A stretch of 64,000 nucleotides of DNA from Streptomyces sp. NBC_00414 (GTDB taxonomy: Bacteria; Actinomycetota; Actinomycetes; Streptomycetales; Streptomycetaceae): the NCBI RefSeq assembly GCF_036038375.1, contig NZ_CP107935.1:4774001-4838000 (forward strand), given 5' to 3'. A program made the position numbers and the translations under genes. Under the pieces are notes generated by a model, which was not told the origin of the DNA, did no database searches, and worked only from the letters and a program-made list of their open reading frames with translations. Of this stretch, positions 55,488-64,000 are shown in pieces (the stretch's first letter is position 1; every line of letters begins with the position of its first letter).

Positions 55488-57073
55488 ACCGTGGGCCGGT
55501 AGCCCGAGACCTCCCCGATCCACTCGACGAAGTCGCCCGGGTCCTGGTCGGCGCCGTGACCGGCGTCCCAGTAGTACGCGGTGTCGACGTCGTCGCCCAG
55601 GCTCGTCAGACGGGCGGAGAGATTGCCCGCGACCGACAGCGAGGTGTCGGTGTCCTTGGTGCCGAGGCGTATCCACCAGTGCTTCGACCGGTTGTGGTTC
55701 ACGTCCTCGACGAGGTGGTGCATCGGGTTCATCAGGTCGAGCTTCGTGGGGATGTCGGCGTCCAGCCGCGCGCTGTCGCCGCTCTCGTGCCGCAGGCTGT
55801 AGAGCGTGAAGTGCCGGGCCTTCGTGGTCCCCGTACCGAAGAGGTTGTTCTCGGGGGTGGCGAGGTCGAAGCCGTCGAACGACGGCGCGTTCTTCTTCCG
55901 GGCGCCGACGTGCGTGAGGAAATCGGCCCAGGAGAAGGCCGCCCGCCCGCCGGACCCGGCACCGGCACCGGCACCGGCACCGGACCCTCCCTCGGACCAG
56001 GTGATGAAGGGGTTCGCGGCCAGATAGGCGGCCCGGTCCGTGTCCGACAGCGCCGCGAGGTATCGCGTGGCCGACGGCTCCAGATGGGCCTTGAGCAGGT
56101 ATGCGTCGAGGTTGCGCGCGGTGAGGGCGCCGAAGCCCTTGGCCCGCAGCCCGAGTGTGGCCAGGTGCTCGGCGTACGCGGCCTTCAGTTCCCCGGAGAT
56201 GACCGGGTCGACCCGCGCTCCGCCGTTCAGCGGATTGGCGCCCCAGCACCACTCGTACGCCATGTCGGCGTGTTCGAGGTCGATGATCGGACACCAGGTG
56301 CCGACGGCGAAGATCGCGTCGCTCGCGTCGGCCGCACCGATCGCCTTCAGGTACGGCTCGTAGAGCGGGCTGTCACCGGACGCGCCGAGCAGTGCGGACA
56401 GGGCCCCGCCCGCGCTGACACCGGACGCGACGATCCGCCGCACGTCACCCGGGACACGGCCCTTGTTGAACTTCAGGTACCGCACGGCGGCCTTCAGATC
56501 AACGATGACGGCCGGCGCCGTGCCGTAGTACGTCCCCGAGGCGTCGACGAGGGTACGGCCACGGGCACCCGGCTCCACGACGACGTACCCGGCGGCGAGC
56601 GCGAGCGCCTGGCGACTCGTACCGCCGCCCATCCCGGAGGCGACGATCCCGGTGTTGTTCGCGACGGACGACGGCATGTATCCGCCGATGCCGTTGGCGA
56701 GGAGGATCGGCGCGCCGGTGGCGTCGACGACCGTGCCGTCGATCTTCACCGGCACGCTGACGTTCAGGGACTGGTACGCCACGTCGACCGGCTTCGCCAC
56801 ATAGGAGGCGACCTTGTGGAAGCGGTACACGACCTCGTGGGCGACGCCCGCGGTGTCCTTGATGGTGATGGTCGACTCGGTGCAGGCGTCCGGGTCGAAG
56901 ACCAGGGCCGAGGAAGCGGCCCCGCTCCCGGCCTGCCCGACCCGTCCGGCCTGCCCGACCCGACCAGCCTGTCCGATCTGCCCGTCCTGCGCGGCCCGTG
57001 CCCCGGAAGCGGACCCGACCGTCGGCACCGCGGTAGCCGCGGCAAGCCCCATGACCACTGCTCTACGCTTCAC
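55484..57073 (-). CDS. Secreted tannase-like alpha/beta hydrolase
   Basis: 529 residues from the GTG at 57073, with AGGAG 6 nt upstream. A twin-arginine-like signal (KRRAVVMGLAAATAVPTVGS) is followed by short repeats GQAGRVGQAG. The catalytic block DVRRIVASGVSAGGALSALLG and CPIIDLEHADMAYEWCWG resemble bacterial subtype B tannases such as TanLpl. The final segment WWIRLGTKDTDTSLS and YYWDAGHGADQDPGDF can supply Asp and His. The substrate may be gallic or other phenolic esters; tannase specificity is not proven. A Gly/Ala linker comes from GGCACC repeats near 55965-55983. Confidence 0.78.
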   Translation of the reverse strand: MKRRAVVMGLAAATAVPTVGSASGARAAQDGQIGQAGRVGQAGRVGQAGSGAASSALVFDPDACTESTITIKDTAGVAHEVVYRFHKVASYVAKPVDVAYQSLNVSVPVKIDGTVVDATGAPILLANGIGGYMPSSVANNTGIVASGMGGGTSRQALALAAGYVVVEPGARGRTLVDASGTYYGTAPAVIVDLKAAVRYLKFNKGRVPGDVRRIVASGVSAGGALSALLGASGDSPLYEPYLKAIGAADASDAIFAVGTWCPIIDLEHADMAYEWCWGANPLNGGARVDPVISGELKAAYAEHLATLGLRAKGFGALTARNLDAYLLKAHLEPSATRYLAALSDTDRAAYLAANPFITWSEGGSGAGAGAGAGSGGRAAFSWADFLTHVGARKKNAPSFDGFDLATPENNLFGTGTTKARHFTLYSLRHESGDSARLDADIPTKLDLMNPMHHLVEDVNHNRSKHWWIRLGTKDTDTSLSVAGNLSARLTSLGDDVDTAYYWDAGHGADQDPGDFVEWIGEVSGYRPTV

Positions 57074-57389
57074 GTCCGTCTCCTGTCCCTCGGTCCCCAC
57101 GGCTGAGACGGTCGACGCCCGTCGAGGTCGACAACCGTTCGCCCACGCACAGTTGCGCGTCGGCACACCCCAGTGCACCAGCCGTTCCTGAGGACATCCC
57201 CTGCCCCTGCGACCGCCGCACAGGGAACCGGCCACCGGCCCGACCACCCGCGTCCTGCCTGGCCCGCCGCCATACCGAGTGAATCGCCCACAAAATTGTC
57301 AGCAATTTTTGGCGCAATCCTGCACGGCCCACCGGACCCGGAACGCGGGAGACGGAACGCGGGAGACGGGAGACGGGACAGGGTCCGAC
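57074..57389. other. Intergenic region with AAAATTG/CAATTTT hairpin and short repeats
   Basis: 316 bp between the esterase and TetR genes (both on the minus strand). A perfect inverted repeat lies at 57292-57309, and GGAACGCGGGAGAC repeats at 57350-57382. The AT-rich hairpin followed by Ts is unusual for this genome and could be a terminator of the TetR gene or an operator. No gene is seen. Confidence 0.5.
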
Positions 57390-57986
57390 CTAGACCCCGC
57401 CCAACGGGCTCAGCCCCTCAACCGTCAGACGGAACAGCCGGTCCGCTTCGGCGGCGGGGTCGCGGTGGTGTTCCGTGGCCAGGACGATGCCGACCGCGAG
57501 CGTGATCAGGTCGGCGACGGTGACACCCGCCGCGACCGCGCCGTCCCGCGCGGCACGCCGGAGCAGCGGACCACCCGCCTCCTCCAAGGACCGCGAGCAC
57601 GAGTTCTCGTGCACCGGGTCACCCTCGGAACCGTCGTAGGAGAGCGCGGCCGCCAGCCCCCGGGCGGAGACGCAGTAGGCGACGACATCACCCAGCCACT
57701 CCAGCAGGGCGTCCCTGCTGTCCCCCTTGCCGGTCAGCTCCGCGGCGCGGGCGCTCAGCGCCTCGATCCGCTTCCGCGACACCGCTTCCAGCAGCGCGCG
57801 GCGCGTCGGGAAGTGCCGGCGCACCGTGGCGGACCCGACCCCCGCGGTGCGCGCGATCTGCTCCAGGGACGCGTCGGCCCCGTGCGCGGCGACCTCTTCC
57901 TCGGCCACGGTGAGAATGCGCGCGTAGTTGCGCCTGGCGTCGGCGCGTCGATGGTCGGGGGGTCGGCGGTCAGGCACGGCGTTCAC
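57390..57986 (-). CDS. TetR-family regulator
   Basis: 198 residues from the GTG at 57986, with AGGACGAG just upstream. The HTH reads ILTVAEEEVAAHGADASLEQ and IARTAGVGSATVRRHFPTRR. The C-terminal domain (DALLEWLGDVVAYCVSARGL, GVTVADLITLAVGIVLATEH) matches the SbtR-type TetR_C group. It is divergent from the NmrA-like oxidoreductase and most probably represses it and itself through the two palindromes in the 100-bp intergenic region. The inducer is unknown. Confidence 0.92.
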   Translation of the reverse strand: MNAVPDRRPPDHRRADARRNYARILTVAEEEVAAHGADASLEQIARTAGVGSATVRRHFPTRRALLEAVSRKRIEALSARAAELTGKGDSRDALLEWLGDVVAYCVSARGLAAALSYDGSEGDPVHENSCSRSLEEAGGPLLRRAARDGAVAAGVTVADLITLAVGIVLATEHHRDPAAEADRLFRLTVEGLSPLGGV

Positions 57987-58000
57987 CTCGTCCTTTGTTA

Positions 58001-58053
58001 AATGGCGGGCCCCGCCGTATCTTAGCCGAGAGGAAACGGCGGGCCCCGCCGTT
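58001..58053. promoter_or_regulatory. Two 19-bp TetR operators over the NmrA promoter
   Basis: AATGGCGGGCCCCGCCGTA at 58001-58019 and the perfect palindrome AACGGCGGGCCCCGCCGTT at 58035-58053, centred on C, 34 bp apart. The first lies between a TTTGTT -35 (57994-57999) and a TATCTT-like -10 (about 58018-58023) reading rightwards. Confidence 0.75.
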
Positions 58054-58085
58054 TTGATGCGCCACGGCCTCGGAGGAGCACTCGC

Positions 58086-59045
58086 ATGCCCAAGAACACC
58101 GCCTCAGGCACAAATCCGGGCTCAGGCCCGGACTCCGCCCCCGTCCTGGTCACGGGCGCCACCGGCAGGCAAGGAGGTGCCACCACCCGCGCCCTGCTCG
58201 CGGCGGGCGTGCCCGTACGAGCGCTGGTACGCGACCCGGCCACGGCCCGCGCCAAAGCCGTCGAAGCGCTCGGCGTGGAGCTGGTCACCGGCGATCTGCA
58301 CGACCGCGACTCCGTGACGCGAGCCGCTGAAGGCGCCCGCGCGGTCTTCTCCGTTCAGATGCCCGGCATCACGGAGGACGGCTTCGACTTCGACGGGGAG
58401 GTGCGGCAGGGCGTCAACCTCATCGAGGGCGCCAGGGCGGCCGGGGTGCCGCAGTTCGTGCACACCTCCGTCTCCGGTGCCGGTCAGCACACCCGGGACC
58501 CCGGCTGGGCCGAAGGCCGGTGGGCGTCGACGGCGGCCACCCTGGAGGCCAAGCGGGCGATCCAGGACCGGCTGCGTGAGGCCGGCTTCCCGCGCTGGAC
58601 GCTGCTCAAGCCGGGCTTCTTCATGGAGAACTTCCTCCCCTCGATGCGCTTCCTGTTCCCGCGCGGCATCGAGGGCGGCATCGTGAGCGTGCTCAAGCCC
58701 ACGACCCGCCTGTCCCTGGCCGCGGTGGACGACATCGGCACGGCGGCAGCGGCGGCCGTCGCCGCACCGGAACGGTTCGACCGCGTCGAGCTGGAACTGG
58801 CGAGCGACTACCTGTCGATGGCGGAAATAGCCAAGATCCTCTCCGCGGCCCTGGGCACGCGCCTGGCCGCGCCGGACATGACGGAGGAGGAAGCCCTGGC
58901 CGCGGGCATGCCGCCGATGGGCGCCTCGCACGAGCGGCTGAACGTGGTCGGCCAGCCCGGCCGCCCCGAGTACGCCACGGAGCTCGGCATCCCGCTGACG
59001 TCCTTCGAGGAGTGGACGCGCCGGCATCTGAGCCCGACGGCCTGA
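58086..59045 (+). CDS. NmrA-family NAD(P)-binding protein
   Basis: 319 residues with GGAGGAG upstream. The Rossmann motif VLVTGATGRQGGATTRALLA is near residues 21-40; VRALVRDPATARAKAVEALG, QFVHTSVSGAGQHT and TLLKPGFFMENFLP follow the NmrA/HSCARG pattern. Such proteins sense NAD(P) redox state or reduce quinone-like substrates; the loss of a full YxxxK motif favours a binding or quinone-reductase-like role. The divergent TetR gene and its operators control it. Confidence 0.9.
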   Translation: MPKNTASGTNPGSGPDSAPVLVTGATGRQGGATTRALLAAGVPVRALVRDPATARAKAVEALGVELVTGDLHDRDSVTRAAEGARAVFSVQMPGITEDGFDFDGEVRQGVNLIEGARAAGVPQFVHTSVSGAGQHTRDPGWAEGRWASTAATLEAKRAIQDRLREAGFPRWTLLKPGFFMENFLPSMRFLFPRGIEGGIVSVLKPTTRLSLAAVDDIGTAAAAAVAAPERFDRVELELASDYLSMAEIAKILSAALGTRLAAPDMTEEEALAAGMPPMGASHERLNVVGQPGRPEYATELGIPLTSFEEWTRRHLSPTA

Positions 59046-59094
59046 CCTCGCCCCGCGTCACCGCCTGGGGGCTCCGCCCCCCGACCCCCGGTGG

Positions 59095-59138
59095 GCAGTT
59101 CCCCGCGCCCCCAAGCACCTGGGGGCGCGGTGAACTGC
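59095..59138. terminator. Hairpin from two inverted dispersed repeats
   Basis: Arms 59095-59112 and 59121-59138 pair over 18 bp with one mismatch, loop AAGCACCT. It lies between the convergent NmrA and OYE genes. Both arms are copies of the GGGGCGCGGGGAACTGC family, so here the repeat clearly makes a terminator-like stem. Confidence 0.75.
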
Positions 59139-59191
59139 GCAATCCTTTGGGCCCGCCCCCACCTGACCCGCACCCAAAACCTCACCCAGAA

Positions 59192-60325
59192 TCAGCTGAG
59201 CGAGCGCAGCGCCTCCGCGTCGAAGGCGCCCAGCTCACCGAAGCGGCCGTCGAGCACCTTCACGGCCCACTCCGGGTCCTGCAGCAGCGCGCGGCCGACC
59301 GCGATCATGTCGAACTCCTCGTTCTCCAGCCGGTCGAGCAGGTCGTCGATGCCCTTGACCGGGGCCCCCTCGCCCCGGAACCCCTTGAGGAAGTCGCCGT
59401 CGAGACCGACCGAGCCGACAGTGATGGTCGGCCTACCGGTGATCTTCTTCGTCCAGCCGGCCAGGTTCAGGTCGGAGCCCTCGAACTCCGGCAGCCAGTA
59501 CCGCCGCGTCGACGCGTGGAAGACGTCCACACCGGCCGAGGCGAGCGGCGCCAGCACGGCTTCGAGGTCCGCCGGGGTCTCCGCCAGGCGCGCCTTGTAG
59601 ACCTCCTGCTTCCACTGCGAGTAGCGGAAGATGACGGGGAAGGTCGGCGAGACGACCGCCCGCACGGCGGCCACGATCTCCGCGGCGAACTTCGTACGGG
59701 CGACGAGGTCACCTCCGTACGCGTCCGTGCGGCGGTTGGTGCCCGCCCACAGGAACTGGTCGAGCAGGTAGCCGTGCGCGCCGTGCAGTTCGACCCCGTC
59801 GAAGCCGATGCGCTCGGCGTCGGCCGCGGCGTCGGCGAAGGCCCGGACGACGTCGTCCAGGTCGGCCTGGGTCATCTCCTTGCCCTGGCCCGCGGTGCCG
59901 TCGAGGCGCAGACCGGAGGGTCCGACCGCGGGCGCGTCCGTGAACGGCTGCTCCCCGGCGGACCGCACCATGCCGATGTGCCAGAGCTGCGGCACGATCG
60001 TCCCGCCCGCCGCGTGCACGTCCTCGGCGACCTTCGCCCACCCCGCGAGCTGCTCCTCGCCGTGGAACCGCGGGACCCGGTCGCTGTTCCCGGCCGACTC
60101 GTGGCCCACGTACGTGCCCTCGGTGACGATCAGGCCGACACCGGCGGCGGCACGGCGCGCGTAGTACGACGCCACGTCCTCCCCCGGAACACCGCCCGGC
60201 GAGAACTGCCGGGTCATCGGCGCCATCGCGATCCGGTTCGGAACGGTCAGGCCGTTGAGGGAGACGGGCCGGGAGAGGATCTCGGCCGCGCGGGAGGCGG
60301 AGGTGGCGGAGGGGGCGACAGTCAC
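59192..60325 (-). CDS. NADH:flavin oxidoreductase (Old Yellow Enzyme family)
   Basis: 377 residues from the GTG at 60325 (GAGGAG upstream). LTVPNRIAMAPMTRQFSPGG and VPQLWHIG contain FMN contacts; GVELHGAHGYLLDQFLW carries the substrate-binding His-x-x-His; TNRRTDAYGGDLVARTKFAA and FDMIAVGRALLQDPEWAVKV are the other signatures. It is an FMN-dependent ene-reductase of alpha,beta-unsaturated carbonyls, with no extra FeS/FAD domain. The natural substrate is unknown. Confidence 0.93.
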   Translation of the reverse strand: MTVAPSATSASRAAEILSRPVSLNGLTVPNRIAMAPMTRQFSPGGVPGEDVASYYARRAAAGVGLIVTEGTYVGHESAGNSDRVPRFHGEEQLAGWAKVAEDVHAAGGTIVPQLWHIGMVRSAGEQPFTDAPAVGPSGLRLDGTAGQGKEMTQADLDDVVRAFADAAADAERIGFDGVELHGAHGYLLDQFLWAGTNRRTDAYGGDLVARTKFAAEIVAAVRAVVSPTFPVIFRYSQWKQEVYKARLAETPADLEAVLAPLASAGVDVFHASTRRYWLPEFEGSDLNLAGWTKKITGRPTITVGSVGLDGDFLKGFRGEGAPVKGIDDLLDRLENEEFDMIAVGRALLQDPEWAVKVLDGRFGELGAFDAEALRSLS

Positions 60326-60554
60326 GTGGGGGCTCCTCGTGTGTGTGGGGGGGAGAGGGATAAGCGCATTCCATTGGGTATGTGCATGCGCATGGAATAC
60401 TCCCACGGACAACCTCGCCGGAGACCGGGGCATTCCACTCCCCTCCCCCGAGCACCCGTGATCCCGGCCACACCTCCGCACCTGGCCGGCGGCGGGCGGA
60501 GCCGGCTCGTGCCCACCGAGAACGTCTGATCGCAGCCGCACCCGCGCGAACGCC
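60326..60554. other. Intergenic region upstream of the OYE gene
   Basis: ATTCCAT near 60369 and ATGGAAT near 60391 form an inverted repeat around a near-palindromic ATGTGCATGCGCAT (about 60379-60392). This may be an operator of the OYE gene. No gene is seen in this stretch. Confidence 0.4.
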
Positions 60555-60590
60555 CGAGGGCGGCACCCCGTTTCCGGAGTGCCGCCCTCG
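60555..60590 (-). terminator. groEL terminator hairpin
   Basis: Arms 60555-60570 and 60575-60590 pair over 16 bp with one mismatch and a TTTC loop. It lies about 55 bp beyond the groEL stop on the minus strand. Confidence 0.75.
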
Positions 60591-60646
60591 TTCGCGTGCT
60601 GCGAAGAACTCTCTCGCGTGGCTGCGACGAACTACCGAGCCGAGGC

Positions 60647-62275
<1,629 letters not shown>

Positions 62276-62401
62276 GTGAAGTGGTCCTCCCGGACTGGGG
62301 TGGAATCTCCAGGACCGCGCCTGCGCCCGCGACGGACGGTCTGCCGACCTCGGTGGTTCCCTGCCCCACCCGGCCCGCGGACCTCACTGACACGGTCCTC
62401 G

Positions 62402-62446
62402 TTGTCACTCTCACCTTCAGAGTGCTAACGCCAATGATTAGCACTC
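62402..62446 (-). promoter_or_regulatory. CIRCE (HrcA operator) with an additional half-site
   Basis: TTGTCACTC at 62402-62410 and GAGTGCTAA at 62420-62428, 9 bp apart, make a CIRCE element (consensus TTAGCACTC-N9-GAGTGCTAA, two mismatches). A third arm, TTAGCACTC at 62438-62446, is again 9 bp further, in perfect inverted symmetry to the second. Confidence 0.88.
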
Positions 62447-62636
62447 GACCCATGCGAGTGCAAGCGCCTCTCGATGATCCGCAGGTGGGAGAGGGTGCGA
62501 GGACAGGGCGGCCGATGACCATGGGGCGCGCGCACGCCTCACGCACCACCCGCGAGCGCCCCGCGACCGGCACCCGGGAGGGCATGCGGGGCACGACAGC
62601 TGGACAGACATGCCGCCCGGCACCCGGGCAGACATG

Positions 62637-62673
62637 CCGAAGGGCCCGTACCCGGGAGGTACGAGCCCTTCGG
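62637..62673 (-). terminator. Cold-shock gene terminator hairpin
   Basis: Arms 62637-62652 and 62658-62673 pair over 16 bp with one G-T type mismatch, loop CGGGA. It lies 36 bp past the stop of the cold-shock gene. Confidence 0.8.
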
Positions 62674-62708
62674 AAGAAGAACGTCGCTGCAGTAAGTCGG
62701 CGCGTGCT

Positions 62709-62915
62709 TCAGCCGGTCGCCAGCCGGACCATGTCCGCCTGCGGCCCCTTCTGGCCTTGCGAGATCTCGAAATCGACTCGCTGACCCTCTTCCAGGGTGC
62801 GGTAGCCGTCCATCTGAATCGCGCTGTAGTGGACGAATACATCCGCACCACCGTCGACCGCGATGAAGCCGTACCCCTTCTCCGCGTTGAACCATTTGAC
62901 GGTGCCCTGAGCCAT
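62709..62915 (-). CDS. Cold-shock protein (ScoF4/CspA type)
   Basis: 68 residues from the ATG at 62915 (GGGGAG 7 nt upstream). GTVKWFNAEKGYGFIAV is RNP1 and DVFVHYSAI is RNP2; MDGYRTLEEGQRVDFEISQG is the usual C-terminal half. It binds single-stranded RNA/DNA and acts as an RNA chaperone. It has standard length, unlike the 127-residue protein at 29161. From memory, groEL2 and scoF4 are adjacent in S. coelicolor too. A leader of about 100 nt with hairpins precedes it. Confidence 0.95.
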   Translation of the reverse strand: MAQGTVKWFNAEKGYGFIAVDGGADVFVHYSAIQMDGYRTLEEGQRVDFEISQGQKGPQADMVRLATG

Positions 62916-62945
62916 GCCTAACTCCCCTATTACTGGCCCTTGCAC

Positions 62946-63060
62946 AGACCCGCACTTCGCGGATCCGGGTCAGACCTCACCCCCCAACGGTTGGGGGTGT
63001 GCGCCGGAACGCGTCGACCGCGGCTGAATGTATCCGTCCAACTGCCGTCTGCAACAGGTC
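62946..63060 (-). promoter_or_regulatory. Promoter and structured leader of the cold-shock gene
   Basis: On the minus strand, TTGCAG (plus 63049-63054) and TACATT (plus 63027-63032) with a 16-bp spacer make a promoter. The leader holds two hairpins: ACCCCC/GGGGGT at about 62979-62999 and GACCCG/CGGGTC at about 62947-62971. Confidence 0.5.
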
Positions 63061-63268
63061 AATCCGACGAGAATTCCGGGCACGGCTGATCGGAAATATG
63101 TGAAGGATTTACGAAGATTCAGGGCAAGTCGGGCTCGTTAAATGCCATAAACGGCTCAAACAGGCCAGTCACTTTGGCTGCTTCTTGTCGGGCCCCGGGC
63201 GCGAACTCCTATGCGCCGACCATGCGAAGCGAAGCAGGTTCCCCAACTGTACCGCGCTCAACCATACA

Positions 63269-63307
63269 GAATTGCCCCCTCCGCTTCTCTCACGGAGGGG
63301 GCAATTC
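63269..63307 (-). terminator. Terminator of the thrC-moaD-like transcript
   Basis: A perfect 15-bp stem (arms 63269-63283 and 63293-63307) with a 9-nt loop. It lies 60 bp past the stop of the MoaD-like gene on the minus strand. Confidence 0.82.
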
Positions 63308-63366
63308 GATGAACTCTGCGTGTTCGGCATTACCTAGGGTAATTTTCAGCCGTCACGCCGGGGCGC

Positions 63367-63642
63367 TCAGCCTCCGGCGACCGCCGGGATGATCGAGACC
63401 CCGACGCCGTCCGGCGTGGCCGTCTCCAGACCCTGCTCGAAGCGGACGTCGTCGTCGTTGACGTACACGTTGACGAACCGCCGCAGCTTCCCCTGGTCGT
63501 CCAGCACGCGGGCCGCGATGCCGGTGTGGTTCTTCTCCAGATCGGCGATGACCTCGGCGAGGGTCGCCCCTTCGGCGGCCACTTCGGCCTGACCACCCGT
63601 GTAGGTGCGCAGAATGGTGGGGATGCGGACGTTGACGCTCAT
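63367..63642 (-). CDS. MoaD/ThiS-family sulfur carrier protein
   Basis: 91 residues from the ATG at 63642 (GGAGG 8 nt upstream). The ubiquitin-like fold is seen in VNVRIPTILRTYTGGQAEVA, LAEVIADLEKNHTGIAARVL and FVNVYVNDDDVRFEQGL, and the protein ends PAVAGG with the diglycine that is adenylated and thiocarboxylated. Next to threonine synthase it is probably a CysO-like carrier for cysteine or another sulfur donor rather than molybdopterin MoaD; this is inference. Co-transcription with thrC is likely. Confidence 0.9.
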   Translation of the reverse strand: MSVNVRIPTILRTYTGGQAEVAAEGATLAEVIADLEKNHTGIAARVLDDQGKLRRFVNVYVNDDDVRFEQGLETATPDGVGVSIIPAVAGG

Positions 63643-63669
63643 GGAACAGGACCTCCGGTCGGGTGCGTA

Positions 63670-63687
63670 GCGCCCCGATAGGGGCGC
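63670..63687 (-). terminator. Hairpin between thrC and the MoaD-like gene
   Basis: GCGCCCC at 63670-63676 pairs with GGGGCGC at 63681-63687 around GATA. It lies in the 116-bp gap of the same-strand pair and might attenuate or protect the upstream message. Confidence 0.4.
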
Positions 63688-63758
63688 GGGGCGGTGACAT
63701 GTGCGGTTCCGCCGCGGGGCGCGGCCGGCCCCCACCGGCCCGCAGCGTAAAACAACGG

Positions 63759-64000
63759 CTAGGAACCGAGGCCGGCCTCGTGGAAGGAGTCGAGGTTCGG
63801 ACGAATGGTCGCGGTCAGCCCCGTGTCGGAGGCGACGGCGTCCAGCGTCTTCAGACCGTCCCCGGTGTTGAGGACGACGGTCGTCAGCGTGGGATCGAGC
63901 AGACCGGCCTCGATCAGCTTCTTCGCGACCCCCACCGTCACCCCGCCGGCGGTCTCCGCGAAGATCCCCTCGGTCCGCGCCAGGAGCTTGATCGCGTCGA
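63759..64000 (-). CDS. thrC: Threonine synthase, C-terminal part (partial)
   Basis: The frame ends at 63759 and runs off the right edge. EGIFAETAGGVTVGVAKKLI followed by LTTVVLNTGDGLKTLDAV is the C-terminal signature of PLP-dependent threonine synthases, which convert O-phosphohomoserine to threonine. The PLP lysine lies outside the window. It is followed 116 bp downstream by the MoaD-like gene. Confidence 0.88.
   Translation of the reverse strand, partial: DAIKLLARTEGIFAETAGGVTVGVAKKLIEAGLLDPTLTTVVLNTGDGLKTLDAVASDTGLTATIRPNLDSFHEAGLGS

Noticed and set aside
57173..57505. Small plus-strand frame upstream of the TetR gene
   Set aside because: It is rich in Pro/Arg/Gly, has no ribosome site and is antisense to the TetR end.

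Overview
The window is a GC-rich chromosomal segment of a Streptomyces or a very close actinomycete. This rests on strong third-position GC, frequent GTG and some TTG starts, and families largely confined to Streptomyces (DUF2530, DUF3027, DUF2771, DUF3159, DUF5753, DUF6924). Futalosine-pathway menaquinone genes, an orphan groEL with a CIRCE operator and an AfsR-like regulator fit too. From memory, gene content and order recall the core region of S. coelicolor running from thrC/groEL2 to murQ, XPB and mqnB/mqnD. No rRNA, tRNA, CRISPR array, transposase or prophage was seen.

Layout. 0-9.7 kb: ABC exporter end, a large AfsR-like regulator, a secreted beta-propeller, an SGNH hydrolase, a winged-helix protein, a DUF6924 protein and an MFS pump. 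9.7-16 kb: aldo/keto reductase, thpR, a MarR-MFS pair, a ribbon-helix-helix protein, a purine permease and DUF2530. 16-26.7 kb: CtpE-like P-type ATPase, a secreted protein, a huge Hsp90-type ATPase, DUF3027 and an MFS pump. 26.8-31.9 kb: DUF2771 lipoprotein, mqnB-mqnD, a cold-shock protein, DUF3188, a HAD phosphatase and a membrane protein. 32-41.6 kb: an XPB-associated protein, two tiny secreted proteins, a membrane-protein/IstB fusion, XPB helicase and a HelD-like motor. 41.7-46 kb: a TetR-centred cluster (S9 peptidase, GOLPH3-like protein, DUF3159) with shared operators. 46-55.5 kb: cutC, DUF5753, an HD protein, an MFS pump, a maleylpyruvate-isomerase/GNAT fusion, DUF4031, an RpiR regulator, murQ and a HIT protein. 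55.5-64 kb: a tannase-like esterase, a TetR/NmrA pair, an OYE flavoprotein, groEL, a cold-shock protein, a MoaD-like carrier and the end of thrC.

Most striking are: (1) a 532-residue fusion of a YqhA/UPF0114 membrane domain with an IstB-type AAA+ ATPase; (2) a four-gene TetR regulon candidate with repeated TGTCACTTAGTGACA-type operators at three promoters; (3) about 37 copies of a GGGGCGCGGGGAACNGCGC repeat at gene 3' ends, often in ~34-bp arrays with a fixed tail, two copies forming a perfect 56-bp palindrome; (4) many promoters whose -10 box lies 6-7 nt before the start codon, suggesting leaderless mRNAs. Coordinates and residue positions were counted by hand and may be off by a few.
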